DNA of 64,000 bases, from assembly GCA_014191855.1 (NCBI GenBank), contig BJHF01000002.1, positions 62,001 to 126,000 of the forward strand, read 5' to 3'. Both the position numbers and the translations under genes were made by a program. Shown one piece after another: positions 42,717-50,930 of the stretch. Numbering within the stretch: position 1 is the first letter of the stretch; each line of letters begins with the position of its first letter. Under the pieces are notes generated by a model, which was given only the letters and a program-made list of their open reading frames with translations, ran no database searches and had not been told where the DNA came from. The DNA comes from Deltaproteobacteria bacterium. Lineage in GTDB: Bacteria > Myxococcota_A > UBA796 > SXON01.

Positions 42717-43513
42717 CAGGCCTCCCCCGCCAGCAGGCGGGCGCGACCGGCGAGGAAGCTGCGACGCAGGATGCCGTGCGCAATCCCGACTTCAACCGCC
42801 TGCCCGGCTTCTCCGGCACGCGGAGCGAACAACAACGCGGGGAAGGAGTGGGCGACGGCCCAGGCTTCGTCGCACTCTCCAGCGCCCCGGCGAAGCTGGT
42901 CCGCCAACGCCCATGCGAGGGCGACCGAGTCGGGCGCCCCGCGGGTGGCGCGTGTCAGCCGCGTTTTCTGCCCAATGATCGTGATGCAACCGGCCATCGC
43001 GAGGGCGGTGTGCAGGGTGCTCCTCGTCTTCTTGAACGCCTCCTCGGGGAGCCCCGGACGGAGCACCGACCGGAGCCAGCGATCCCACTCGGAGGCGGGG
43101 ATCAGGCCTGCGTCGGCGGGGGCAAGCGGGGCCTCGGAGCGCAGCAATGCCGGGCGAACCAGCGTCGTCAGCGCGGGGAGGATCAGCGGTCGCTGGGAGA
43201 GCAGCCGCGCGCGAACCAGGCCGCGGCGGCGTGAGGCAGAGCCGCCATGGAAAAGCTGGAGGAATGCCGTGTTCTTTACGGCTCCGTCCTGCCAGTCCAA
43301 CAGCTCGTCGCGCACGATCCCCACCAGCTCCCGGCGCCGGGCGAGGCTGCCCTGGGGGATGGCGGCGTGGCCTTCCACGATCCACTCGGCGAGCGGCCTG
43401 CCGGGAACCGCGAGTTCCAGCAGCGTCAGTGCCTCAGGTTCGTTGAGCGTTCGCGTCCACGACGGGAGCCAGCTCTGCGGAGGTGGCGCCTGCTGCGGGA
43501 GGGACGAGGTCAT
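42716..43513 (-). CDS. BREX leader protein 2, possibly BrxA-like
   Basis: 265 residues from ATG 43513, placed by the ATGA overlap with the upstream stop. The protein is helical: ALTLLELAVPGRPLAEWIVE, then GSLARRRELVGIVRDELLDW and SEWDRWLRSVLRPGLPEEAF followed by KKTRSTLHTALAMAGCI. This order of helices, with an Arg-rich early helix and a Lys-x-Arg-x-T helix ending in AMAGCI, recalls BrxA (DUF1819) of other BREX types, but similarity is by pattern only. No membrane helix or nuclease motif is seen. It is directly coupled to pglW (TGATG). Confidence 0.55.
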   Translation of the reverse strand: MTSSLPQQAPPPQSWLPSWTRTLNEPEALTLLELAVPGRPLAEWIVEGHAAIPQGSLARRRELVGIVRDELLDWQDGAVKNTAFLQLFHGGSASRRRGLVRARLLSQRPLILPALTTLVRPALLRSEAPLAPADAGLIPASEWDRWLRSVLRPGLPEEAFKKTRSTLHTALAMAGCITIIGQKTRLTRATRGAPDSVALAWALADQLRRGAGECDEAWAVAHSFPALLFAPRAGEAGQAVEVGIAHGILRRSFLAGRARLLAGEA

Positions 43514-44184
43514 GCCCAACGAACGTCCAGTTGCAGCTCGGCGGCCAGCGCCTCGGCGGGGGCCCAACCGCGGATGCCCATCGCCCGGTCGAAGCGTACG
43601 CCCTGCTTCACCGCCCGGCGCAGCGCATCGGAGGTGTAGATCGTGGGCGGGTTGGCGCGGGCCTCAACCGCAGCGAGGCCCACAAGCGCACGCTCCTCGT
43701 CGGTGTCGGCCACGAAGGCGAACTGATCGTGGAACGAGAGGCCGGGCTGACCGACTACGTGCCACGCGGCGATCCGGCCCGCGGAGCCCGGCAATTCCAG
43801 TACGCGCTCACGGGGAAGCGGGCGCGGGAGCTGGGAAAACGCGCCGCCGGCGGGGAGGCCCAAGCCGCGGGCCGCCGCGCGGAGGAACGTGGAGGCGTCG
43901 GTTTGATCCGGCGTGGACGCGTCACGCACCAGCGCCTCCGCCTCCGCTTCCGAAAGGTCGGCGAGCGGGTCGATGGTCCAGCTCGCGAATCCAAACGGCG
44001 TCGGGAAGGACTCGGCGAGGTCGGCGTGGAGCACCTCGACGAAGGCCCGCCAACCGAGGTTTCGTCGGATTCGGTGCCACTTTTCGAACCCGGGCTCGGA
44101 AACGCGGGGCGACCGGAGCCCACCCGGGCGTTCGAGGCGCGCGATGGAGCGAAGCGTCCACGGGAGGGCGGGATGAGGCGGCAT
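43510..44184 (-). CDS. BREX leader protein 1, unknown
   Basis: 224 residues, MPPHPALPWTLRSIARLERP at the start. Contains EKWHRIRRNLGWRAFVEVLH, SEAEAEALVRDASTPDQTDA and FHDQFAFVADTDEERALVGL, ending in a short strand (AELQLDVRWA). It looks soluble and mixed alpha/beta; no known motif is recognised. By position (the first gene of the block, before a possible BrxA) it might correspond to a BrxB-like protein (DUF1788), but I see no convincing match. It is divergent from the secreted-protein gene, with 147 bp between, which should hold the main BREX promoter. Confidence 0.55.
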   Translation of the reverse strand: MPPHPALPWTLRSIARLERPGGLRSPRVSEPGFEKWHRIRRNLGWRAFVEVLHADLAESFPTPFGFASWTIDPLADLSEAEAEALVRDASTPDQTDASTFLRAAARGLGLPAGGAFSQLPRPLPRERVLELPGSAGRIAAWHVVGQPGLSFHDQFAFVADTDEERALVGLAAVEARANPPTIYTSDALRRAVKQGVRFDRAMGIRGWAPAEALAAELQLDVRWA

Positions 44185-44331
44185 GCGGGACGGGCGTTCT
44201 AGCCCGGGAGGGAGGGTGGGGCGACGTAATTGGCGGGGTGGCGCGTTCCGGCGCGTGCGTCGGCTCGCGTCGCGTTAGCCGGGCTGCGACGTCACACGAC
44301 GTTCCCCGATCACCCCTCCCTGGGAGTTCAC

Positions 44332-44823
44332 GTGCGCATTGGCCTCATTCTCATCACCGCCGCGCTCCCCACCCTCCTGTGTCCGCATGCAGCGCTGGCC
44401 GGAGACTGGAAGGCGATCATCGCCAAGGACATGGTCGTGGTTGCCAACGGCAAGATGACCATGGACCGTTACTCGCTGTGCAAGGTGAAAGTGCCCGGCG
44501 CCAAGAAAACATCGGTACAACTTCGCGTCTATGCGGAGGCGTCTGAGAGTGCCGGGATATCCCGTGACTTCTTCGTGTCTCGGGGGCAAGCCGCTCAGAC
44601 CGGCATCATCATGTTCCTAGGCGCTGGATACGCGAAGGGAACCGCCGTCTCGGCTACGGGCGCGCTCGATTGCCACGCGATCACCGCGCCCATCGGCAAG
44701 GTCGACGTAGAAGTCAGCGCGTACATGACCGGCGAGGGCGTTCAGCTCGCCGTCATGGACGCCGCGACGGGGACGACAGCGCAGGATGTCACCATGTGGG
44801 CCGACTTGTTCGAGGAGAAGTAG
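44332..44823 (+). CDS. Small secreted protein of unknown function
   Basis: 163 residues from GTG 44332, which has GGAG 5 nt upstream and starts a signal peptide (MRIGLILITAALPTLLCPHA then ALAGDW, cleavage after ALA). The upstream open frame of 34 residues lacks support. The mature part is beta-rich (KMTMDRYSLCKVKVPGAKKT, VQLRVYAEASESAGISRDFF, GKVDVEVSAYMTGEGVQLAV) with two Cys that could form a disulfide. No family is recognised. It lies in the island between BREX and the replication module; the nitrilase-like gene starts 47 nt after it. Confidence 0.65.
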   Translation: MRIGLILITAALPTLLCPHAALAGDWKAIIAKDMVVVANGKMTMDRYSLCKVKVPGAKKTSVQLRVYAEASESAGISRDFFVSRGQAAQTGIIMFLGAGYAKGTAVSATGALDCHAITAPIGKVDVEVSAYMTGEGVQLAVMDAATGTTAQDVTMWADLFEEK

Positions 44824-44870
44824 CGGGCGTGGCGAGAACGGCCGCGTCGGCTGCGCGATAGCGATTGATC

Positions 44871-45767
44871 ATGCAGAGCCTTCAGCGATCCAAACGCCCT
44901 GCCCCGGCCTCCACGCCAGCGACTCGGCAGGTCACCGCGCCCCTCGGTTCCGACGAACTGGTGACGCTCGTCGCCGTCTCGTTGCGCGTAGGGACCGCCA
45001 GCGTTCGGACCGCGGCGCTCACCACGGCCCTTGATGCGGCGTTCACGGGCACGACGCCAGGGCCTCGCATCGTCTTGCTCCCCGGGTGGACCGCGGGCTG
45101 GCCCCTCTCCGACAGCGTGGTCGTGGATGTGTGCCGTCGCCACAGCGCGGCTGTCCGCTTCGAGCGCGCCCAGGTTGGCACAGGGTTCTGGACGTCCTAC
45201 GATGCAAATGGCGACACCAACGGGCGGCGGATTCACCAGTGGATCACCGATTCCGGCCAGGCCGACCGCCAACCCGACCGAGTTCGCGACATTCTGCGGC
45301 GGAGCGCGCCCGGTGGGGAAGGCACGATCCACCTCGCGGGCGTTGATGTGGGCCTGTTGTGCTGCGGGGAGAACAACATCCTGCGGTGCGAGCAAAGCCA
45401 CGAAAATCGGGTCTCCGTCCGCCACGATCCGCAGGCGTCGCTGTTCGACCACGTTGCCGTCGTGCTCAACGGGGCGCACACGAGGATGGGCAACTGGGGA
45501 AAGCTCACCAAGCGCTTCGAGTACCTCAGTCGGGGCCGGCGGCTCGCCCTATTCATCACGAACAACCTGGCTCGCGCAGCCGGACAACCCGGGACGTCGT
45601 GGCGCGGGGCGGTGCGCGCCTACTTCAACGGAGCGCTGCTCGCGGACGGTGGCGGCGTTCTCGGGGCGCAGCGCGACGTCGATGTTCGCGTCGTCGCGGA
45701 CGACGCTCACGATCAGGCGTGCGCGTTGGTTGTCCGGGCCAAGGGGAGCTTGCTGAAGGCGAGGTAG
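44871..45767 (+). CDS. Possible nitrilase-superfamily (carbon-nitrogen hydrolase fold) protein
   Basis: About 298 residues (ATG 44871; a TTG two codons earlier is possible). GPRIVLLPGWTAGWPLSDSV resembles the first active-site strand of nitrilases, though Trp stands where the catalytic Glu is usual, and VDVGLLCCGENNILRCEQS resembles the strand carrying the nucleophile Cys and the following Glu. HDPQASLFDHVAVVLNGAHT and GRRLALFITNNLARAAGQPG fit the later strands. Catalytic completeness is doubtful, so it may be a non-catalytic or divergent member. No signal peptide. Substrate unknown. It is convergent with the DUF3987 gene. Confidence 0.45.
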   Translation: MQSLQRSKRPAPASTPATRQVTAPLGSDELVTLVAVSLRVGTASVRTAALTTALDAAFTGTTPGPRIVLLPGWTAGWPLSDSVVVDVCRRHSAAVRFERAQVGTGFWTSYDANGDTNGRRIHQWITDSGQADRQPDRVRDILRRSAPGGEGTIHLAGVDVGLLCCGENNILRCEQSHENRVSVRHDPQASLFDHVAVVLNGAHTRMGNWGKLTKRFEYLSRGRRLALFITNNLARAAGQPGTSWRGAVRAYFNGALLADGGGVLGAQRDVDVRVVADDAHDQACALVVRAKGSLLKAR

Positions 45768-45819
45768 GGCCGACGGGGTCGGCGTTGCCATGGAACCGAC
45801 GCACCTCCATCCCAATACG

Positions 45820-45867
45820 CCCACAACGCCCACAACTCATCGCGCGGCGGGTTCTGGGCGTTGTGGG
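45820..45867. terminator. Bidirectional hairpin between convergent genes
   Basis: CCCACAACGCCC (45820-45831) pairs perfectly with GGGCGTTGTGGG (45856-45867), a 12-bp stem with a 24-nt loop, in the 118-bp gap between the nitrilase-like gene and the DUF3987 gene. No clear T-run on either side. Position suggests a shared terminator. Confidence 0.5.
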
Positions 45868-45885
45868 AGTTCTGGGATGACCGGC

Positions 45886-47472
45886 CTACCCCAGCTTCCA
45901 GGCGTGCGGGTTCACCTCCCAGCGGTCCGAAGGCGGACGGCCGGTACTCTTCGCGGGCGGCACGACCAGCCGGATGTACTCATGCTGCTCCAAAAGCCTC
46001 AGGGCCTGTTTGGTGTCCGACGCCGAGCCGCCGACGGTCCGAGTCCCATGGTAGGCGTCGCGAGTGCAGAACTCACTGAGGTTGTGCGCCTCAATCCACG
46101 TGAGGAGCCGCTGCGCGCCGCCGACCACGGGATCCGCGCCCATCATCCCAAACGCAACCAGGCCGTGCGCGAGGTAGTACCGTGCGAGTTGCACGGCCCG
46201 CTGCATGCACCCGGCGCCGATGTCGCCGACGTGATCGCCTCCGGCGGCTGCGTCGGCGAAGTGGAGCAGGCCGGCGAGGCGCAGCGACGTGCCGGCCAGC
46301 TTCGCGGACCAGGCCGCCACCTGGGAAAGGTCGCCACGGGGGCCAAGCCTCGGCTCCAACTCCCGCTCGAACGCACGATAGACCTCCAGCGCCGCGGGAG
46401 AGAGACTGACGGTGATGCTCTGATCAGCGGCGACGGCGCGCGCCAACTTGTCCACATTACGCGACCACTGCTCGACCGCGCGCTGAGGCAACTCAGGCGG
46501 ATCAACTTGACGAGTACCCAAAGGGTTCGGCGGCACCGAGTAGAGGAAACGCGCCAGGAGCCCGCGCCCCTGCATGGCGCTGTCGGTGGCCAGGAGGCGG
46601 AGGATCGAAGGCTGGACCGCCACGGCCACCGTGAGGGCAGGCCGGTCGATGTGGTTGGGCTCGCGGCTGACCCGATCCACGGTCAGGCGGTCCCCGGCGT
46701 GTCCCTTCAGGTAAACGTCGAGGTTGGGAGGTCCCTTTGCGTACCGCCCCTGGAACGCATCGAAGATCCCCCCTTCGGCGCTCACGACGGCGATTCGGTC
46801 GCCGTTCTCGCTCATCAGCCCGGCCAGCCGCTCGGGCGTCGCGTCATCCACCAGCAGCCGAGGGGGAGCCGGCAGCTTCAGGTCCGTCACCTCCTTGGCG
46901 AGCGCGGTCACGGCGTCGAGATTTCCGTCTTGCTTGGCGGCGCGCCTCGCCTCCGCCAAGTTGGCTTCGGCCAGCGCGAGCCGCTCGCGCTGTTCGAGAA
47001 GGCGGGGTGCCGCCTCATCCTGCAGGCGGCGTTCGAGTTGCTCCAGTGGGGCGATCATCATCCTTACAACTGCGCTCTTCCGACACCCTGGCGGGAGTGC
47101 AACGACGACGAAGAGGTTCACGCCCTCCTCGTGCGCTCCCCGGGATCGAACGCGCACGCGCCCACCAAGCAGCGTCGCCAGCACCGCGAGGGCGAAGGTC
47201 CCGGCCATGTCGGGAGGCGTTTGGGTTTCGACCGCGACGCCCGTTACGAATTCGGCGACCCAGCCGGGGAGTGTGTCGACCGGAAAGCGGGTGGCGCACT
47301 CCGTTTCGACGAAGCGCATGGGCGGTTCCCAGGCTCCCGAAGGCGGCAGCCGCGTCTCGACAGGCGTCGTCAATGCCGCCTCATCGACGATGTCTTGGGC
47401 CGTCGCGCCGGCCCGCGCAGCGTCGTTCACATCTACCTTTGGAGTCGAATCCAGGCTTTCCACGCGATTCAT
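45886..47472 (-). CDS. DUF3987-type (YfjI-like) helicase/ATPase-related protein
   Basis: 528 residues from ATG 47472, set by the TGATG overlap with the primase stop; the long open frame upstream is the primase in another reading frame. WVAEFVTGVAVETQTPPDMA and FALAVLATLLGGRVRVRSRG, then FVVVALPPGCRKSAVVRMM (a degenerate P-loop), LLVDDATPERLAGLMSENGD and MQGRGLLARFLYSVPPN are the characteristic blocks of DUF3987 proteins, which occur beside primases in integrative elements and phage satellites and probably take part in element replication. The C-terminal 100 residues look like a winged helix (LEQHEYIRLVVPPAKSTG). Confidence 0.82.
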   Translation of the reverse strand: MNRVESLDSTPKVDVNDAARAGATAQDIVDEAALTTPVETRLPPSGAWEPPMRFVETECATRFPVDTLPGWVAEFVTGVAVETQTPPDMAGTFALAVLATLLGGRVRVRSRGAHEEGVNLFVVVALPPGCRKSAVVRMMIAPLEQLERRLQDEAAPRLLEQRERLALAEANLAEARRAAKQDGNLDAVTALAKEVTDLKLPAPPRLLVDDATPERLAGLMSENGDRIAVVSAEGGIFDAFQGRYAKGPPNLDVYLKGHAGDRLTVDRVSREPNHIDRPALTVAVAVQPSILRLLATDSAMQGRGLLARFLYSVPPNPLGTRQVDPPELPQRAVEQWSRNVDKLARAVAADQSITVSLSPAALEVYRAFERELEPRLGPRGDLSQVAAWSAKLAGTSLRLAGLLHFADAAAGGDHVGDIGAGCMQRAVQLARYYLAHGLVAFGMMGADPVVGGAQRLLTWIEAHNLSEFCTRDAYHGTRTVGGSASDTKQALRLLEQHEYIRLVVPPAKSTGRPPSDRWEVNPHAWKLG

Positions 47473-48629
47473 CACCGTGCACCCCGTGCGCTGAGGCGGC
47501 GGACGAGCGCGCTCACGTCGATGCGGCGGAGCCGGCGGCCGGGCAGCGCGGCTGCGATCTGGAGGGCGTACCCTTCGCCTGCTGCGTCCCGGTCGACACA
47601 CACCCAGCCTTCGCAGTCGGGGTTCGGCCAGAGTACATCGGCGAGCGCTTGGAAGCCGCCGCTCGCCGCGCCGAGCACGGCGACGCGTGGCTCGGCGGCC
47701 ACCGAATCCACACCCTTGACCCGATCCACCCCGAACAGGGCCGCCGCCGTCAACCAGTCGGTCATGCCCTCGCACAGCAGTATTGCCCGGACAGGGCCGG
47801 CGAACTCGCCGCGGAGCACAGCCAGCGCAGTCGGGCAGGCGAACAGCAACCGCGACGCGCTGAAACGCCCTCCAAGGGCCGAGGGCACCGCCTCCGCCGC
47901 CGGGCCAGGCCAAAGCGTCTTCGGTTTGCCATCCGTGACGCGACGTGCGTGGATGCTCGCGAGCGTTCCATTTGCTTCGTAGGCGCGGGTGAGAAGCCGC
48001 CAGTGCTGGCAGCGCCCCGGCGCCCACCACTCCAGCCGCGGCGCCGATTCCGGCAACGGCGCGAATCGAGCGAGGTCGTCGCGTTCGATGACCGGGGCAA
48101 GATCGGCGAGCCCGCGGGACGAAAGGAAGCGGCGGTCGATGACGGCCAGGGGGTGCTCCCCGCCGCTCGTCACGGGGTGGCACGCCGCCCAAAGTGCGGC
48201 AACTTCATGGGCGGGGGGGCGACGAAGCGCTGCGGTGTCGGTCGGTGCCCGACGGCGGACGACCGGCAGCGAACCCTGCCCGCCGAACCATTCGGCGACG
48301 CGTTGGAACGTCCCGCGCCCACCCCCCTTCATGGAGCTGCCCGTGAGGGAGTAGGCGACAAATTCGATGGCGTCACCCCCGCATTGGCACGCGAAGCACT
48401 TCCAACGCATACCGCCGGCGAACACCGAGACCGGAAGGCGCTTTCCCGACGAGCCCCGCCGCGGCGCGTGGCACACGGGGCACCCGAACCCAGAGCGCAC
48501 CGTTCCGTCCACACCCAGGCGCGCTGCAACGTCGGCGACCAGAGACGCGCGGGCATGTTGAAGCCAGTCGCTGTCGCCGAGTGACCGGCCATGCAGAGTC
48601 GCTTGATTCGCAGTACGATAATCCGACAT
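47472..48629 (-). CDS. Mobile-element DNA primase (CHC2 zinc finger plus Toprim)
   Basis: A 385-residue primase. A zinc ribbon with GFGCPVCHAP and WKCFACQCGGDAIEFV lies in residues about 48-95, and a Toprim domain about 250-370 has AILLCEGMTDWLTAAALFGV (the catalytic Glu) and GWVCVDRDAAGEGYALQIA (the Asp-x-Asp). It is shorter than chromosomal DnaG and lacks the DnaB-interacting C-terminal domain, as in phage and plasmid primases. A strong Shine-Dalgarno, AAGGAGG (48639-48645), lies 9 nt upstream of ATG 48629. It is coupled to the DUF3987 gene and probably starts its own translational block. Confidence 0.88.
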   Translation of the reverse strand: MSDYRTANQATLHGRSLGDSDWLQHARASLVADVAARLGVDGTVRSGFGCPVCHAPRRGSSGKRLPVSVFAGGMRWKCFACQCGGDAIEFVAYSLTGSSMKGGGRGTFQRVAEWFGGQGSLPVVRRRAPTDTAALRRPPAHEVAALWAACHPVTSGGEHPLAVIDRRFLSSRGLADLAPVIERDDLARFAPLPESAPRLEWWAPGRCQHWRLLTRAYEANGTLASIHARRVTDGKPKTLWPGPAAEAVPSALGGRFSASRLLFACPTALAVLRGEFAGPVRAILLCEGMTDWLTAAALFGVDRVKGVDSVAAEPRVAVLGAASGGFQALADVLWPNPDCEGWVCVDRDAAGEGYALQIAAALPGRRLRRIDVSALVRRLSARGAR

Positions 48630-48729
48630 TTCTTACGTCCTCCTTTGCTGGTGCAACGCTGCCCCCAAGTGGAAGGCGAGGAGCGTCACTTCGTGGTGTT
48701 TGCGAGGGTTGAAGAGAGTTTGAGGCCGG

Positions 48730-48942
48730 TCAGGGATCCGCATCGGAATCGAAGTCGTCCATTTCCTCCGGATCCGCCTCGCTGTCGGGCTCCGCTTCGC
48801 CGTCGGGCTCCTCTTCGCCGTCGCACTCGTCGTCGTCGTAGTCGGGCTCCTCGGCCTCAACCTGGACGCGTGGACGGCGGTGGAAGGGCAGGCACACCAG
48901 GGCGGCGCTGGCCCCAACGCAGGAATCAAGTGCCGGGATCAC
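48730..48942 (-). CDS. Very acidic small protein coupled to the AlpA-like gene
   Basis: A 70-residue protein starting at GTG 48942, which overlaps the HTH stop as GTGA. The first 30 residues are hydrophobic/basic (PALDSCVGASAALVCLPFHR); the last 40 are nearly all Asp/Glu/Pro/Ser (PDYDDDECDGEEEPDGEAEP and onward). A polyacidic tail like this mimics DNA or binds basic proteins, as in anti-restriction or histone-like antagonists, but this is only suggestive. Too short for confident assignment; supported by the overlap, reading direction and position between excisionase-like and primase genes. Confidence 0.45.
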   Translation of the reverse strand: MIPALDSCVGASAALVCLPFHRRPRVQVEAEEPDYDDDECDGEEEPDGEAEPDSEADPEEMDDFDSDADP

Positions 48943-49142
48943 CGCCCACCTCCGTGAGGCCGGCCGTCCCGGGGTTCCTCGCGATGCTGGTCGACCCAGG
49001 CGCGGAGGGCGACGAGATCGAAGCGTTTGAACCGGGGGCCGAACGAGATCACGGGGATGCGTCCCTGGCTGGTGAGGGCGTAGAGGGTCGAGACGGGGAT
49101 GCCGAGAAATTCCGCTGCTTCGCGGTAGGTGACGAGCTTCAT
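48939..49142 (-). CDS. AlpA/excisionase-family HTH protein
   Basis: A 67-residue winged-helix/MerR-like domain: MKLVTYREAAEFLGIPVSTL (helix-turn-helix) then YALTSQGRIPVISFGPRFKR (wing) and FDLVALRAWVDQH. This is the standard helix_turn_helix_17/AlpA fold of Xis-like directionality factors and satellite regulators. It is the first gene of the replication-like module and probably controls excision or the primase block, as AlpA does for integrase in P4-type elements. ATG 49142 is the family start. The last 15 residues are Gly/Arg-rich and non-conserved. Confidence 0.88.
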   Translation of the reverse strand: MKLVTYREAAEFLGIPVSTLYALTSQGRIPVISFGPRFKRFDLVALRAWVDQHREEPRDGRPHGGGR

Positions 49143-49264
49143 GGTTAGGGCTCCGAATCATGTGGATGAAGCCGGAGCCAGTGCGACCCCGCTGTCCCCC
49201 TTCATCACCTTTCACCCCCGCCCTCCGCCCGCAGGGCGAATCGGCGATTCGGAGTCCTTGACAC

Positions 49265-50566
49265 ATGGCGATTGACGAAGCAGCGCCACAACTCGGCACG
49301 GTGCACGCGCCGTTTGCGCACCGCTTCGGCTACCTTCCGACGGTCGGGAGCCGCGCAGATCGCTTGTGGTGGCGCGTGGATGTCGTGCCGTGCAGTGGCG
49401 CCGCCGACGAGGGTGTGATCGTCACCACCCTCACGCCAAGCGTTCAAGTCGGCATCGACGTGGTACGCGCCCGCGACGCGTACCGGATTTGGCTCGCTGG
49501 AGGGCGCAAGCCCACCGCGGCACCCGCGATCCTCGAGTTGATCCCCTCGGTTGCCGGACGCATGTACCGCGCGGCGCCGGGACCTGCAGAGGTGCTCGCG
49601 TGTGTGCGCGAGACTGCGACGACGGCAGCGCGCCTCGCCGAAGAAATTCGTCGTCATGCGGATCCCCGCCCGCACGTTCTACGCCTCCTCGGCGAACGCC
49701 CCTTCGTCTTCGTCAATGAGCACTTGAACCTCGACAGGCTGCTGCCCCCGGCGCACGGACGTTGCCGATCCGCCGTCGAGGCCGCGAACGCGCGCGCCGA
49801 TGCAGACGCAGAGCGAGGGCCTGAGCGACCGCGAGGCGCGCTGGTGGGGGGACTCCCCCTCCAGGCCGACGTGGCCGTGCTGCACGCGCTCAGCGCCGAG
49901 CCAGAGTCGAAGCATGCGGCCCTGTTCGTCCTCCACGCTTGGCTCAAAGGCGGGGTCAATCCCGTCAAAACGAGCAATTCCCATCCCGACAGCAGCCTCT
50001 CACGGAAACTTCGAGCGGATGTCGTGGACGAGATCGCCCGCGGAGTGGTTGGGCCATCCTGCAGCCAAGCCGCGGACAGCCTGCGCCGCGCTGCGAAGGA
50101 TTGGGCAAACGGCGTGACCCGCCTAACCGAGTCACCCGTCGCGTTTGTTGCTCAGTGGGGCAGCCACGAGAGCCCCCCGCAGGGCTTGGCGGATCCGCAC
50201 ACTCTCGTTGCAGCCTGGCTCCGCACCACCGCTGCCGAGCGCCACCTGCGAGCGCTATCCGGGTACCGATGGCCAGACTGGCGCGTCCTCTCCGTCGCTG
50301 ACTACAAGTTTGAGACCTTTCTACAAAGGCGATTCCGGAGCTTTGTCCGAATCTCCGGCAACGTGAGCGATGCCGACGCCGAGCGCGAGCCTCGGTTGCG
50401 TCGCCTACTATCTGCCGGGTGCCAGATGCGAACCGATGGTGAGTCGGCAATCAACCTTGGGTTATTCATCGACGCCGCCAAGCACCCGGAGCTCGCAGAC
50501 GGGGAACTGAACCTGTGGGGGGCGCTCTTTGACGTGCACGCCGTCGTTCCCCCTGCCTCGCGATAA
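49265..50566 (+). CDS. Unknown protein at the right end of the island
   Basis: A 433-residue protein opening MAIDEAAPQLGTVHAPFAHR. Segments such as DRLWWRVDVVPCSGAADEGV, TATTAARLAEEIRRHADPRP, RPFVFVNEHLNLDRLLPPAH and AAWLRTTAAERHLRALSGYR suggest an alpha/beta soluble protein. No motif, signal peptide or membrane segment is recognised. Base composition is somewhat lower in GC toward its 3' end than in its neighbours. It is divergent from the AlpA-like gene and is the last gene before attR, a typical cargo position. Some island-end genes of this kind are defence effectors; nothing here proves that. Confidence 0.6.
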   Translation: MAIDEAAPQLGTVHAPFAHRFGYLPTVGSRADRLWWRVDVVPCSGAADEGVIVTTLTPSVQVGIDVVRARDAYRIWLAGGRKPTAAPAILELIPSVAGRMYRAAPGPAEVLACVRETATTAARLAEEIRRHADPRPHVLRLLGERPFVFVNEHLNLDRLLPPAHGRCRSAVEAANARADADAERGPERPRGALVGGLPLQADVAVLHALSAEPESKHAALFVLHAWLKGGVNPVKTSNSHPDSSLSRKLRADVVDEIARGVVGPSCSQAADSLRRAAKDWANGVTRLTESPVAFVAQWGSHESPPQGLADPHTLVAAWLRTTAAERHLRALSGYRWPDWRVLSVADYKFETFLQRRFRSFVRISGNVSDADAEREPRLRRLLSAGCQMRTDGESAINLGLFIDAAKHPELADGELNLWGALFDVHAVVPPASR

Positions 50567-50588
50567 TCGTAACCACTACCGTTAGTTC

Positions 50589-50611
50589 TGGCTCAATCCG
50601 GGCTCAAACGA
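50589..50611 (+). repeat. Right copy of 23-bp island-end repeat
   Basis: Identical to 3947-3969 and in the same orientation, 90 bp inside the right att core. Beside it are TGCCA-AGAA-TGGCA (50622-50635) and two GCCAAGAAT copies 18 bp apart (50623, 50641) in an AT-richer stretch. These are plausible arm-type or accessory-protein sites. Confidence 0.65.
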
Positions 50612-50701
50612 GCCTCACATTTGCCAAGAATGGCAGGAAAGCCAAGAATAGAAATCGGCATAGCAAGGACGGAATAGAACAGTGACGTTTTTGGTTCCGT
50701 T

Positions 50702-50746
50702 CTCATAACCCGAAGGTCACAGGTTCAAATCCTGTTCCCGCAACCA
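50702..50746 (+). other. attR core: 3' half of tRNA-fMet
   Basis: 45 bp identical to 3842-3886 (anticodon loop to CCA). There is no 5' half or acceptor partner upstream, so it is not a functional tRNA. It is the original chromosomal 3' end displaced by integration, and marks the right boundary of the island. Confidence 0.92.
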
Positions 50747-50751
50747 ACCTT

Positions 50752-50797
50752 GAAAGCCGCTTTTCGTCGAGAGACGGGGGGCGGCTTTCATCGTTTT
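50752..50797 (+). terminator. Displaced original tRNA-fMet terminator
   Basis: GAAAGCCGC (50752-50760) pairs with GCGGCTTTC (50781-50789) and is followed by ATCGTTTT, a standard intrinsic terminator. It stands 5 nt after the tRNA fragment, where the tRNA gene's own terminator would have been before integration. Confidence 0.75.
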
Positions 50798-50860
50798 GAG
50801 CGTGTTTCGTGACCACAGCGCTTCGACGCGCCCCCGCGGCCGCTGCGAACCGCGCCCCCC

Positions 50861-50917
50861 GCGAAACGCCGCCACCCCCGCCCGACCACGCACATAGGCC
50901 GCGCGTTTCGCCCCCAT
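50861..50917. repeat. Dispersed hairpin element, copy A
   Basis: GCGAAACGC (50861-50869) and GCGTTTCGC (50903-50911) form a 9-bp inverted repeat. The 57 bp, ending CGCCCCCAT, closely match 54223-54279, including CCGCCACCC after the first arm and ACGCACAT before the second. Both copies are chromosomal, outside the island. REP-like. Confidence 0.7.
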
Positions 50918-50930
50918 TCATTCGCCCCCA

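Noticed and set aside
44865-45767. Confident catalytic nitrilase
   Set aside because: Only two active-site strands look similar and the first Glu is not in its usual place; kept as a possible fold relative only.
45886-48192. Single 768-residue protein
   Set aside because: The part beyond 47472 is the primase gene read in another frame; the TGATG overlap and family start place the DUF3987 start at 47472.
50702-50746. Second tRNA-Met gene
   Set aside because: Only the 3' 45 nt are present; there is no 5' acceptor strand, D-arm or 5' anticodon stem upstream. It is the attR fragment.
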